Positions 45,579 through 56,575 of a DNA stretch of 64,000 bases are shown here, piece after piece. The stretch is from NCBI GenBank assembly GCA_023105745.1, contig JALGQZ010000009.1, forward strand, positions 47,521,967 to 47,585,966. Direction: 5' to 3'. The stretch is from Austropuccinia psidii (taxonomy: Eukaryota > Basidiomycota > Pucciniomycetes > Pucciniales > Sphaerophragmiaceae). The notes under the pieces are model-generated. The model had not been told where the DNA came from. It was given only the letters and a program-made list of their open reading frames with translations, and did not search any database. Position numbers and translations under genes: made by a program. Numbering within the stretch: position 1 is the stretch's first letter; every line of letters begins with the position of its first letter.

Positions 45579-48500
45579 TTTCTGACATATTTGATTCCAT
45601 CCCAGAGTTGTATAATGCTATAAATGACGTGAAAAAACATCTTTCTGATAAAAATGAAACCATTTGTAACAACATTAAAACAAACAACCTGAGTCTGTGC
45701 CAAATTAATGAAACACTTATGTGTTTTGAAAAAGTTTTGAGAACAATTAAAAATTCCAATAATGATAATTCTTCTAATAAAATAAATGAACAATCTGCCA
45801 TTATTAAAGAATTAACAGATAAATATTCTAAATTCAATATTGATGACATAATTGAAACAAGAATTAAACAAGCCATAAATATTATCAAGACAGATAACAA
45901 GAAAGTCCTTGATGACATTTCAAATTCATTTACTGAAGTAAAGACATATACCATTGCCTTGAAAAAGTGTTTTGATGCTTCACAAGAAGAAGTATCAAAA
46001 TTATCAATGAAATTGAATCAAGTCACTGCTGATAATACAAGACAAACAGAGTTATGGCAAGAACTTACACATAAAGAAGACATGTATAAAATTGAAGTAA
46101 TAAATTTAATACAAAGCTTCCAACATGAATACAGAAATTCCCAAAGGTGTAGCAACAGTAAAATGAATGACATTGAACAAATACTGAACACCTTACCAAG
46201 AATGTCTACACCTCTAAATCAAAATGAGGGCACAAGAACCTCAAATCCACAAGTATTGGATCCTGATAATTCACAATCAAAAAATGAATTATCCACTTCT
46301 TTTCATAACTTGGAACCATCGATGGGCCAAGCACTCTTGAAAGAAGTTCCAAAACTTAAAGAATGGCCTCACTTCAGTGGTGAAGGAGAGTATGACCATA
46401 TGGAATTCATTAGAGGTATTGACATGATCAAAGAAGATTTTGAATTACCAGACAGATTGGTAACAGCCAGGTTTAACACCTTGTTTACCAGATCAGCTCA
46501 CAGATGGTACATCAAAATAAGACAAGCACATGGACACCAGAGTTGGACTTGGTGGAAAACCCAAATCATCAACAAATGGGCAAATGATGCTTGGAGGTTT
46601 AAAGTTGAAACAGCCTTTGAATCTGCCAAATTTAATGCTGATAAAGACAAAGCTTTACCATGGTTTTGCCAACAAAAGGACAGATTAACAGCATTATATC
46701 CTGACATGTCAGAATTTATGATCCATAGAAAAATTCTGAGACAATGTGGAGGTGACTTAGAGCATGCTGTCAAAAGCAGGACTACTGAACAATCTTCAGC
46801 AGAGGATATTATCAATATACTAGAAGAAGTAACCACCAGAACCAAAATTGGTTCTAGTAGGGTGAATCTTAAAACAAGGTTTAATACACCTTGGAAAGAT
46901 TCTGTGGACAAAAACCCCAAAGAAAATTCTAGTAATATTAAATATAAATCTGCAGATACAGTCAGAAAATGCCATATTTGCCAAAGCACCACCCATTTAG
47001 CCAATACATGTCCAAAAAGGGGAAAAATCAATGAAATTGACATTGAAAAGGGACCAGATGTTGAAAAAGAAGACATAATTGAAGACAATTCAGATGATAA
47101 GTCATCCATATTTTCTGAATCTTCAAAAGATATAGAAAATATCAATGCCACTTTTGACTTCATGGAATCTTATTCCCACTTACCACAATTGAGCAATGGT
47201 CAAGTTGATTTATCAAAAGTTCAAGATGCACAACTTATGAAGACAAAACCAAACAGAGGAAAAGGTTATACAGCTGGTAACTCCTGTATAACAGAAGTGG
47301 TGATTGACAACAAGCCCACCAAACTTTTGCTTGACCCAGGAGCCTTCTGCTCTTGTGTTGGAAAATCCTTTCTTAAGACTTGTGTGCCAAATTTTGAAGA
47401 CCAATTGTTACCAATTGATGGTATAAAATTCAACAGTGCAAGTAACCCAATGAAAGCATTGGGAATCTTTGAGACCAATGTCATATTCCCACACATAAAT
47501 GGGAATTTAAGGATCACAGTTGAATTTGTTGTTATGGAAAATTGCTCTAGTACCCATTTTATATTGGGAAATGACTATTTGATCATGTATGGGATAGATT
47601 TACATAATAACAAAGACAGATACTTTACAATTGGGGACAATAAGCGCCAGAAATTTGCCTTTTTACCATTTAAAAGACAAATTACAGTAAACAAAGTATC
47701 ACCAGTCAACTTAGAGTTAGAAAAATTCAAGTCTGAACAGTTAAATGAGGCTGAGATAAGCCTTCATCTGACTGATAAACAAGAAAATGAACTTTCTTCC
47801 CTTTTGTATGACCACAAAGGAGCATTTGCTACAGACAAAGAACCTCTGGGAGCAATTATTGGTCATGAAGTTGACATCATTCTTAACATTGAGAGACCTT
47901 ATCCACCACTCTTAAGAAGACCTGCTTATCCAGCAAGTCCAAAATCAAGAGAAGCTCTAGAAATTCATATCAAAGAACTTCTAGACCTTGGTTTAATAAG
48001 AAAAGTAGGCCACAATGAGGAAGTAGAAATAACTACACCAGCCATAGTGGCGTGGCATAATGGAAAATCCAGAATGGTTGGGGACTTTAGAGCTCTGAAC
48101 ACTTACACTGTTCCAGACAGATACCCAATACCAAAAATCCAAATTGCCCTTACTCAAATATCTCAAGCAGTGTATATAACCACTATGGATGCCCTTAAAG
48201 GATTCCATCAAAATGTGGTAACACCAAGAGCAAGAAAATACTTGAGAATTATTGTTCATTGTGGAGTGTATGAATACTTAAGGATGCCCTTTGGTATCAA
48301 AAATGCACCTTCACACTTCCAAAGAATGATGAATGAAATCTTCCCTGAAGAACTCTCAGAGGGATGGTTAATCATTTACATTGATGACATTATTATCTGT
48401 TCAAAGACTTGGGAGGAGCACATGTACAGACTATCAAGAGTTTTGACAAAAATCCAATCAGTAAACATGAAAATCTCCTTGAAGAAATGTCATTTTGGAT

Positions 48501-50836
48501 TTAAAGAACTTAAGGCACTAGGACATGTTGTATCTGGTTTGTCCCTTGGAATTGATAAAAACAAAGTTGCAGCAGTATTGTTAAAACCCATGCCTCAGAA
48601 TAAGAAGGAATTTCAGTCATTCTTGGGTTTTGCAGGATATTACAGGCAACACATTAAAGACTTTGCATCCATAGCAAGACCACTTTATAAGTTGTGTGAC
48701 AAAGACACAGTATTTGAGATGACTTTTGACAGAGTCAAAGCTTTTGAATCTCTAAGAGAAGCATTGACCACTGCTCCACTCTTACTGATGCCAGACTTTA
48801 AATTACCTTTCAAACTGTATATTGATGCATCAGGGGATGCACTAGGTGCTGCACTTCACCAAGTTCAGATCATAAATGACAAACCTGTAGAAGGACCAAT
48901 ATGTTTCATATCCAGACAAATCAAACCAACTGAAGCCAGATATGGAGCAAGTCAAATGGAATGTCTATGCCTTGTCTGGGCCTTGGAGAAATTGAACTAT
49001 TTCTTAGAGGGATGTGTTTTTGAAGTAATAACAGATTGTACAGCTGTGAAATCACTTTTAAACATGAAAACACCTAACAGACACATGCTCAGATGGCAAA
49101 TAGCCATACAAGAATACAGAGGCAATATGACTATTGTTCATAAGGATGGGAATATTCATAAGAATGCAGATGGACTAAGCAGATGGCCATTACCAAATAA
49201 AATTGATAATCCTGCTTATGTTCCAGAAGAAGCTTCACCACAAATTCCAATAGAAGGAATAAGTGTTACAGACTTGAACACCACCTTCTTTGAAGAAGTC
49301 AGAAATAGTTACACTCAAGATAAGAATTGTAGCATCTTATGCCAATTACTTAACAAAGACTGTAAAGACAACTCTCTAATACATGCCTTGGATGAAGTAT
49401 GGAGAAAATCTTATAATGAAGGAAGATTTCACCTACTGGATGGTATAATTTACCACAGAACCAAGCACACATGTGTCATGACAGTTGTAGACAGGTCATT
49501 AATCAATCTTGTACTGAAAGAATGCCATGATAGTCCCTTTTCAGGACATCTTTCTGAAGACAGAACAAGAGAGAAAGTGAAGACCTGCATATGGTGGCCA
49601 ATGTGGCAAAAAGATGTTGCAGAGTATTGCAAAACCTGTGACAGATGCCAAAAGGCAAATAAATCCACTGGCAAAAGACTTGGAAATATGATGAAAATCC
49701 AAGAACCAAACAGACCTTGGGAAATTATCCATATGGATTGGGTAACTGGCCTACCACCAGGAGGTGACAGGAGCTATAATGCTTGCCTAGTAATTGTGGA
49801 CAGATTCAGTAAAACTCCAATCTTTTTACCATGTCACAAAGATGATACAGCCATGAATACAGCTCTTCTGATATGGAATAGAGTAGTATCATGGACTGGG
49901 ATATTTACAAATATCATCAGTGATAGAGATCCCAAATTCACTTCAGCACTATGGACAAATCTTCACCAATTATTTGGCACTAAACTGTCTTTCTCTACAG
50001 CCTACCACCCACAAACTGATGGCCTGGCTGAAAGAATGATCCAAACCTTAGAGGACATGGTGAGAAGATTTTGTGCATATGGCCTTGAATTCAAAGATTG
50101 TGATGGATTTACCCATGATTGGTGTACTCTGTTACCAGCACTGGAATTAGCATATAAAACATCAATCCATGCTAGTACCAATCAGACTCCTGCTGTTCTA
50201 GAAAAAGGATGGAACCCCAAGTTACCCCAAGACTCCTTGAGGAAAGACTTAATTGAAATACATCCCACAGCTGCTAGCTTCAAAGGAATGCTAGACAAAG
50301 CTAGAAAGCATGCAGTAAGGTGCATGGAGGACTCTTTTGCATATGCTAAAGACAAATGGGATAAATCTCATGCAACTCCAGATTTCAAAGTGGGGGATCT
50401 AGTTCTTGTATCCACCACTAACTTCAATAACATCAAAGGATGTAAAAAGTTGAAAGACTCCTTTGCAGGACCTTTTGTGATTAAGGCCCTCCATGGAGAA
50501 AATGCTGTTGAAGTAGAGTTATCTGAAGAACTTAGCAATAAGCACCCTACATTTCCAGTGAGCTTGATAAAACCATATAAATCTAGTGATGCTGAGAAAT
50601 TTCTCTTGAGGGATAAGGTTCCCCAAGTTATACCTCCTATTGAGACATCTGGTACTAAGAAAATAACCAAAGTTCTTAAAGAAAGGAAATTAAGAACCAA
50701 GAAAGTAAGGGAATACCTTGTTAGGTACAGTGACCCAACTTGTGAAGATGAATGGTTAGAAGAAAAAGATATACCAGAAGCTACCAAACTCCTGAGTAGA
50801 TTCAGACACACTAGAAACACCAATATTACAAAGTAA
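44915..50836 (+). CDS. Gag-Pol polyprotein of element D (intact, 1973 aa)
   Basis: This is one open frame. The N-terminus [15 protein letters not shown] (first 220 residues) overlaps ORF-X. Gag helices follow, then the Gag core ([16 protein letters not shown], about 490). Knuckle [14 protein letters not shown] (CX2CX4HX4C) is near 687. Protease is near 807 and has D-P-G where D-T/S-G is normal. RT has [13 protein letters not shown] near 1156. RNase H has [15 protein letters not shown] near 1302 and [10 protein letters not shown]. Integrase HHCC ([10 protein letters not shown]...CKTCDRCQ) is near 1536. DDE residues are in [14 protein letters not shown] and LAERMIQT (about 1607, 1669, 1706). 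REYLVRYSD near 1932 starts a chromodomain-like end. A shorter product from the ATG at 45575 is an alternative start. Confidence 0.96.
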   Translation: MPSTRSGASYNPSSSSQKGNRRDYGRSQPGTEGKGSVDDFQTTKLGHSEADNTILPSKRADTATTSLCGHIQSQPQCIQQCTSIQGVPDPCRPVEQLHEFLPDSKKILGPSQHLQIAQWMASIDGEEKHDAFYTRMEEKQPSTTQTSAKNSPSGQQQQFQREKAATNSKQGQREGTSPKTLQPGLQNPKDSAGCHGKCISDGQNHDGITEEGGSQSKVPEMISDIFDSIPELYNAINDVKKHLSDKNETICNNIKTNNLSLCQINETLMCFEKVLRTIKNSNNDNSSNKINEQSAIIKELTDKYSKFNIDDIIETRIKQAINIIKTDNKKVLDDISNSFTEVKTYTIALKKCFDASQEEVSKLSMKLNQVTADNTRQTELWQELTHKEDMYKIEVINLIQSFQHEYRNSQRCSNSKMNDIEQILNTLPRMSTPLNQNEGTRTSNPQVLDPDNSQSKNELSTSFHNLEPSMGQALLKEVPKLKEWPHFSGEGEYDHMEFIRGIDMIKEDFELPDRLVTARFNTLFTRSAHRWYIKIRQAHGHQSWTWWKTQIINKWANDAWRFKVETAFESAKFNADKDKALPWFCQQKDRLTALYPDMSEFMIHRKILRQCGGDLEHAVKSRTTEQSSAEDIINILEEVTTRTKIGSSRVNLKTRFNTPWKDSVDKNPKENSSNIKYKSADTVRKCHICQSTTHLANTCPKRGKINEIDIEKGPDVEKEDIIEDNSDDKSSIFSESSKDIENINATFDFMESYSHLPQLSNGQVDLSKVQDAQLMKTKPNRGKGYTAGNSCITEVVIDNKPTKLLLDPGAFCSCVGKSFLKTCVPNFEDQLLPIDGIKFNSASNPMKALGIFETNVIFPHINGNLRITVEFVVMENCSSTHFILGNDYLIMYGIDLHNNKDRYFTIGDNKRQKFAFLPFKRQITVNKVSPVNLELEKFKSEQLNEAEISLHLTDKQENELSSLLYDHKGAFATDKEPLGAIIGHEVDIILNIERPYPPLLRRPAYPASPKSREALEIHIKELLDLGLIRKVGHNEEVEITTPAIVAWHNGKSRMVGDFRALNTYTVPDRYPIPKIQIALTQISQAVYITTMDALKGFHQNVVTPRARKYLRIIVHCGVYEYLRMPFGIKNAPSHFQRMMNEIFPEELSEGWLIIYIDDIIICSKTWEEHMYRLSRVLTKIQSVNMKISLKKCHFGFKELKALGHVVSGLSLGIDKNKVAAVLLKPMPQNKKEFQSFLGFAGYYRQHIKDFASIARPLYKLCDKDTVFEMTFDRVKAFESLREALTTAPLLLMPDFKLPFKLYIDASGDALGAALHQVQIINDKPVEGPICFISRQIKPTEARYGASQMECLCLVWALEKLNYFLEGCVFEVITDCTAVKSLLNMKTPNRHMLRWQIAIQEYRGNMTIVHKDGNIHKNADGLSRWPLPNKIDNPAYVPEEASPQIPIEGISVTDLNTTFFEEVRNSYTQDKNCSILCQLLNKDCKDNSLIHALDEVWRKSYNEGRFHLLDGIIYHRTKHTCVMTVVDRSLINLVLKECHDSPFSGHLSEDRTREKVKTCIWWPMWQKDVAEYCKTCDRCQKANKSTGKRLGNMMKIQEPNRPWEIIHMDWVTGLPPGGDRSYNACLVIVDRFSKTPIFLPCHKDDTAMNTALLIWNRVVSWTGIFTNIISDRDPKFTSALWTNLHQLFGTKLSFSTAYHPQTDGLAERMIQTLEDMVRRFCAYGLEFKDCDGFTHDWCTLLPALELAYKTSIHASTNQTPAVLEKGWNPKLPQDSLRKDLIEIHPTAASFKGMLDKARKHAVRCMEDSFAYAKDKWDKSHATPDFKVGDLVLVSTTNFNNIKGCKKLKDSFAGPFVIKALHGENAVEVELSEELSNKHPTFPVSLIKPYKSSDAEKFLLRDKVPQVIPPIETSGTKKITKVLKERKLRTKKVREYLVRYSDPTCEDEWLEEKDIPEATKLLSRFRHTRNTNITK

Positions 50837-50841
50837 TATTC

Positions 50842-50859
50842 TTTTTTAGGGGGAGGGAA
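50842..50859 (+). other. Polypurine tract of element D
   Basis: A T-run followed by AGGGGGAGGGAA sits directly before the 3' LTR. This T-tract plus purine arrangement is typical for LTR elements. Confidence 0.75.
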
Positions 50860-52700
50860 TGTGAGCCTTAGAGGTAATTTCATATACCCAAAAGACCACA
50901 AAAATAAAAAATAACATATTAATATAAATAAAATAAATTTATTTATATTATTAAAATAAAAATCAAAATATAAATATAAAATTATATTAAAAATAAAAAA
51001 TTAATTATAATTTAAAAAATAAAAAATACATTAAATTTTGTAAATATAAAATTACATTTATACTTGAAAAAATTAAGTAAAAATGAAACTTTAACAAAAT
51101 TGTGAAAAAATAAATAAATTTGGAAAAAAGTTAAATAAAATTTATTATAACTTTTTATCCTATAAATAAACATATAAAATTTATTTCACCATTGGATTCC
51201 TCATAAAAAATCAGGTGGGGTCACCTCTGAGTGAAATTCTTGTAACTCAACTCTAAATAAGCTTAAATTAAGTTTTTAGTATTTTCAATACAAAAGTTGA
51301 AAATCCTCAAAACCTTAATTTAATTCACACCACATGTGGTGTTAACCATCAATTTTTGTGTTAAAATTGAGGTGTTGTGTTTAGTTTAGAAGTTATGAGG
51401 AATTGAAGTATTTTCAATTGAATTCAATTGAAATGTCAAAATGTGCGCGTGTATTACATAAGTGAACTTTTCTTTACATATGAGGTGTCAATTATTACTG
51501 TATTGTACTGTACAATTGAATTGAATTACATATGTAAATTATAAGTATAATACATGATGAGGAATTAAAGGAAAAATAAATTGGAAAGATTAAATTTGGG
51601 GGGGAAAAGGAACTCCAGCTCTAAGGGGGAGCTAGACCCCCAAAATCCTTGCTGACAGGCGTGGGATGTCAAAATTCACGCAAAAGTTCATCACTTTTGG
51701 CCTGGAATTGAGTTACAGGGTCTGTGGACTCAATTGATGATGAGGTTTTGATACCAACTGGGGTAGTTTTAGCTGTTGCCAAGAGGGTAAAACTACCCTT
51801 AAGATAAAACAATCATAATAAAAACAGTTTTAACTGGTTTCTACGCCTCTGACACACATTCTGACGTGTTTTGAAGGCTCTAGGCCTGGTATTGCTATAG
51901 TAGTGGCTGATTTAAGGGTCTAAAATGGCTAAAAATGGCTAAAAATGGCTTAAACCAGCCCTTTTTGGTCTAAACCAGGGTTCAATGATGCCATAATTGG
52001 CTTTTCTGTTGTCATACTGTTTTTCACGACTGACAAGAGTAAATTTTACTTTTGGAGTAAGAGAATTGATGGCTATAAAAGAATGTCTTCTTTGCCCCAC
52101 TTTTCTCTTCATGTTAGAATCTTTTCCTTTTATTAATTAGTTTAAACACTGTTAAACCAATCAATTAAAGATTCCAACCACCATTTTTAAATCATTTTAA
52201 TCCTTTTAACCACGTGAAAAAATCATTATAATCATTGTTTGTAACTCTTATAATCATTTTTACCCCTGAACCACCCCAAAAGTGAATTAAAGCATCTTTC
52301 ATCACTGTAAACTTTGTCACTTTGTTTCCAAATTCACTCTGGTCACTTTTGGGCGTGTTTTCTCTTTAATATTCTTTTTAAAGACTTTGTTCTTTAATTA
52401 ATTGCTTGCAGTTCTTTGCTCAATTAATTCCAATTGAAATTGCTCTTGAAGAAATTTCTTTTGTAGCCTTAAAATATCTCTTGTAGAGTATTTTTTTGGA
52501 TAAATTTTTATTGTTGGTAAAACAATAAATCTTTATAATATTATTGTTTTATACTAATAAAGTTATAAACAATAAAATTGGCGTGTTTTCTCTTAAAAAT
52601 AATATTTTATACTATTTTTAACTGAATTTTACCTTATACAAATTTTGAGGACAGGAAAAGTACTTGATTTTTAATCAAAGTTTCATATCCACACCTTACA
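50860..52700 (+). repeat. 3' LTR of element D
   Basis: It is 1841 bp, from TGTGAGCCTTAGAGG to CACACCTTACA, and uninterrupted. The TATA box is at 52073-52080. CCACG, the target duplication, follows at 52701-52705. Confidence 0.96.
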
Positions 52701-53481
52701 CCACGCCTTTCATAAAGGATTTTTGGGGGTCTGGCTCCCCCTTAGAGCTAATGTTCCTTTCCCCCCCCCCCAGATTTAATCTTTCCAATTCATTTTTTCA
52801 TTAATTGTTCATCATGTATTACATTTGTAATTTACACATGCAATTCAATTGAAATTTTGCAGTACACAACTTTAATAATTGATACCTCATATGTAAATTA
52901 CAGTTAACTTATGTAATACACACACACATTTTGACATTTCAATTGAAAATACTTCCATTCCTCATAACTTCTAAACTACACACAACACCTCACTTTTAAC
53001 ACAAAATTCATGGTTAACACCTCTCGTGGTGTGAATTAAACTAAAGTTCTGCAGTTTTCTAACTTTTGTACAGAAAATACAAAAAACTTAATTTAAGCTT
53101 ATTTAGAGTTGAGTTACAGAAACTTTCCCCAGAGATGACCCCACCTTATTTTTTATGAGGAATCCAATGGTGAAGTTATTTTCTTATGTTTATTTATTGG
53201 ATAAAAACTTATAATATATTTTATTTAACTTTTTACCAAAAATATTTTAATTTCATTAATTTTAATAAAAATTCATTCTTACTTAATTTTTTCAAGATAA
53301 AGCGCATTTCCACAATTTTAAAATTTAATGTAATTTTCATTTTAAATTATAATTAAATTTTTTTTTTTGTATATAAATTTGTATTTATATTTTGATTTTT
53401 ATTTTGATAATATAAATAAATTATTTTATTTATATTTGTCTCTTATTTTGTTATTTGTGGTCTTTTGGGTATATGAAATTA
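52701..53481 (-). repeat. 5' LTR of element B, part 3 (outer end lost)
   Basis: It continues the B LTR from 27398 and matches 6430-7035 and the reverse-complemented D LTR. It reaches GTCTTTTGGGTATATGAAATT near 53480. About 16 bp short of the expected LTR end (AAGGCTCACA) it meets fragment I, which runs in the opposite direction. Confidence 0.82.
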
Positions 53482-54342
53482 TTTAATAATTAGAAATAAG
53501 TTAATTTCAATTATACCAAAAAAAATTAAGATATAAATATAAAATTTTTATACAAAATTAAGACTTTAATTATAATTTAAAAAAAAAATTAAATTGAAAT
53601 TCAAAATTGTAAAAATACACTTTTACTTGAAAAAATTAAGTAAAAATAAATTTTCACCAAAAGTATTTCTGGAAAGAAAGTTAATAAAAATTATTATAGC
53701 TTTTTTTTCCAGAAAATAAACTTATTAAAATGATTTCACCATTGGATTCCTCATAAGAGATCAGGTGGAGTCACCTCTGAGTGAGAATTCTGTAACTCAA
53801 CTGTAAATAAGCTCAAATGAAGTTTTTACTATTTTATGCATAAAAATATGAAAGTCCTCAAAGCCTTAATTTGTTTCCGGCCACATGTGGTGTTAGCCAT
53901 CAATTTGTGTGTTAAAATTGAGTTGTGGTGTGTGACTTAGAAGTTATGAGTAATTAAAATTTCAAAATGTGCATGTGTATTAAATACACGAACTTGGATT
54001 TACAAATGTGGAATTAATAATCACAGTTGTGTGCTGTAATTTTCCAATGAATTTCACTCCCACAAATTCCTTTCTGAAAGGTGTGGATTTCAAAATTCAT
54101 GCAAAAGTTCATCACTTTTAGCTTAGAATTGAGTCACAAGGTCTGTGACTCAATTGATGATGAGGTTCTGATACCAACCAGGGCAGTTTTAACTGTTTCC
54201 AAGAGTTTAAAACCACCCTTAAGTTAAAACAATCTTAATATAAAAGAGTTTTAACTGGTTTTGACATCTCTTACACATATTATGATGTGTTTTGAAGGCT
54301 TGAAACCAGGTATTACTATAGCAATGGCTGGAAATATGAAAA
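53482..54342 (+). repeat. Fragment I: LTR of the B/D family, part 1
   Basis: It is a plus-strand diverged D-type LTR. Landmarks in D order are ACTTGAAAAAATTAAGTAAAAAT, CACCATTGGATTCCTCATAA and CAACTGTAAATAAGC, then CCACATGTGGTGTTA and GACTCAATTGATGATGAGG. The first bases of the LTR are missing. It is cut by element G after GAAAA (54338-54342). Nothing coding is seen. Confidence 0.8.
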
Positions 54343-55768
54343 TGTCACAGGGGGTCTTGGACAGAAATACAAGAGTGGCCTGGCACTCAGCAATCAGGGA
54401 ACTCACTTGGAAGACTCCAAAAGGATAAAGAACAAAAATAATAAGAATGAATTCCTCTAAAAGATATGCAGGTACAAGATGAGATGCAAAAGAGGAAAGG
54501 GAAGCCAAATGGCCAAAGAGCCAACCAAGTAAGTCCTTAATCACTGTTTCAACCTGCCAAAAATGAATAATGGAATTAGTAAGGATATGACCACCAAATA
54601 TCCATTGACAGGCGAAGAAAGAGAAAGAGAAAAAGTGCTAAATTACTGACTTAATAATATCAGTATTTGCTTAACTAAAATGAAAAGAAAATAAAGATAA
54701 AATAAAACCAAGGTATATCTATTAACTGGGGAAAAACCCCCCAGGGTGGAAAGGGTAGCCAGTATATGTGAAAAGTTGGGAGCTTGAGTTCTTAAGGCTG
54801 AAAACTGATCTGTATTGATCCTTGAGGCTGTAAAGATTGTTTTGGGAATTGATACAGCTGGCTAATATTGAAATTGAATTGGGTTGAATGAACTTCCCAT
54901 TCTTGAAAGTGAAATACAGTTCTTGATGGATCCAGACTGTATTTAAATGAATGTGGTTGCCAAGATGGATTGAGTGGAGCTTTGACACTTGACAACTTCT
55001 TCTGGCACTGCCTCTTGAATACATTTTTGAGAATTAATTGACAGTATTCCCTTGGAAGGAATACTTGGAGTGAGAATAACCAATGACTGCTTGATGGCGT
55101 CATTGGTCTTTGACGCTGAAACACTTGCTCTTGAGCCTTGATGATTCCTCTGAATGATTGGGTGCCTTGATGATGTGATGAGATGTTGGAATGTTGAAAT
55201 GACCATTTGATATTGCCACCATTGAATTGCTATTGAAAAAAGATGCACAATGATATATAACATCATTTATGGCATATTGGTTGATTGGCAAGAAGATTAC
55301 GTCCAAAGGTCTTGAGATGGAAAGGCAGAGGGGAAAGGATGGATGTGATGGCTTCAGAGATTGGAAAGGTGTTTCTGGGCCCTTTGGGGTTCTGAGCCAA
55401 AAACTGGCCCAAAAGGCGGGAAAGTGTCTTTTGGACACTTTGCGTCAAAGTGCGCAAAAATGCAGAAAATGCACAAAAGTGCGCAAATGCACAAAATGCG
55501 CATTATGGGACCAAATGGCCAAAAACAGCCATTTGGGCCATTTCCCCTGGTTTTGAGGGAAATGACCAGAAATACCCATTTGGGCATAAATTGCTGCTAT
55601 GGGTTCTGGATTGAGGTGAAGGGCCATGAAGGCCCCAAAAACACAAATGGCCATGAATGGTCCATAAGGTGATGACGTGGCCATATTGGCCACTGGTGAT
55701 GGATATGGCCAATTGCCCATAAAAGAACTATGGCTAGATATGCCATATGGGGATCCATGGTTGTGACA
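54343..55768 (-). repeat. 3' LTR of element G
   Basis: It is 1426 bp. Near 55440-55505 it has a run of GCGCAAAA/TGCACAAAA-type units that differs in number and order from the 5' LTR. It lacks an 18-bp block (TTTTTGGCCACTTTTGG-like) and a 16-bp block near the end that are present in the 5' LTR. Small open frames on both strands are not supported. Confidence 0.94.
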
Positions 55769-56575
55769 GTACCCCCCACCTTGAAATGGTGAGCTCCTGA
55801 GCACCAATACAAGGTGAAGCCTGTTGAGGCTATTTGAAAGATTATGAGAGAGTGATTCAAGAGGACTGATTAAGATAAAAAAAAATTTGAAAACTGATGT
55901 TAAAAATTTGACATTTGACGCAGGACTTGCTTGATCTTCTTTTGACATTGGCTTCATGATTTGAATTTAATTTTAAAATGAATGAAAAAAATTTTGACGT
56001 GATAATTGACATGATAAGAGAAAATTTAAAATGAAAATAAAATAAAAATAAAGAATGAAAATGAAAATAAGAAAAGAAAAGAAAAAAGAAAAATGAATTG
56101 AATCTTGAGGAGGTTCCAATCTTCATCACAGAGGTTGATAACTGATTTTGAAATTGGCCAAGGACCTGGAAAGAGAAATTTGATGCCAGGTGCTCACAAA
56201 GTGGCCAAGGTGATGTTTTGACAAGATTTTAGACCCCTCAGGGAAGTGCACACCAGGAGAGGAACTTACTTTTGGTAGTTACCACTCCCGCCAGTGCCAT
56301 AAAAGTAAAACAAAATGCTGAAGGAATGAATTTCAATTTTGAAGTCTTGGAAATGAATTGAAAAGTCAATGGCCCATTGTCCCAAGTGAAAATGGCCATA
56401 AGATTGGAAAGGACGGTGAAAGCCATGCCAGAGATCTGTGTCCAAAATTGCAAAGTGCTCACAGAGTGGCCAAGGTGATGCTTACAACAAAAAAGAGTAG
56501 AATACCCCTAAAGGTGCATACCAGGAGTGGGACTTACCTTTGGTAATTCCTCTCCCCACCAAGCACCATAAAAAA
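55769..56575 (-). other. 3' non-coding region of G with duplicated module and polypurine tract
   Basis: Next to the LTR the minus strand has AAGGTGGGGGGTAC, the likely polypurine tract (about 55769-55783). Farther in, one module occurs twice, near 56200-56290 and 56460-56550. It consists of a TACCAAAGGTAAGT-like site, CTCCTGGTATGCAC and CATCACCTTGGCCACTCTG. Each copy carries a donor-like GTAAGT. The region near 55980-56100 is A-rich. No protein frame is supported. Confidence 0.6.

Larger units (their letters stand above)
27399..52700 (+). mobile_element. Element D: Ty3/gypsy retrotransposon, intact coding, 5' LTR split by F
   Basis: D has a 5' LTR (27399-28062 plus 43288-44464) and a 3' LTR (50860-52700), both 1841 bp, with about nine substitutions counted by eye. 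It has an uninterrupted 1973-codon Gag-Pol and a polypurine tract. Target duplications are CCATG (27394-27398) and CCACG (52701-52705), differing by one C-to-T change at a CpG. Once D is removed the flanks form a continuous B LTR. D is young and was probably competent when inserted, though its 5' LTR is now interrupted. Confidence 0.96.
5395..53481 (-). mobile_element. Element B: Ty3/gypsy retrotransposon split by nested insertions
   Basis: B is a minus-strand element of the same family as D. Its 3' LTR is at 5395-7035, its internal region at 7036-15736, and its 5' LTR in three parts (15737-16134, 26774-27398, 52701-53481). The nested inserts are solo LTR J, element C and element D with its own inserts. 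The parts join cleanly once one copy of each target duplication is removed. The pol 3' end and the start of the 3' LTR (U3) are deleted, and the far end of the 5' LTR is lost at the junction with fragment I. It is non-autonomous. Confidence 0.88.

Noticed and set aside
55260..55960. Several overlapping open frames on both strands in the G LTR and 3' region
   Set aside because: They differ between the two LTRs because of indels and lie in repetitive DNA; shadows of low-stop sequence.
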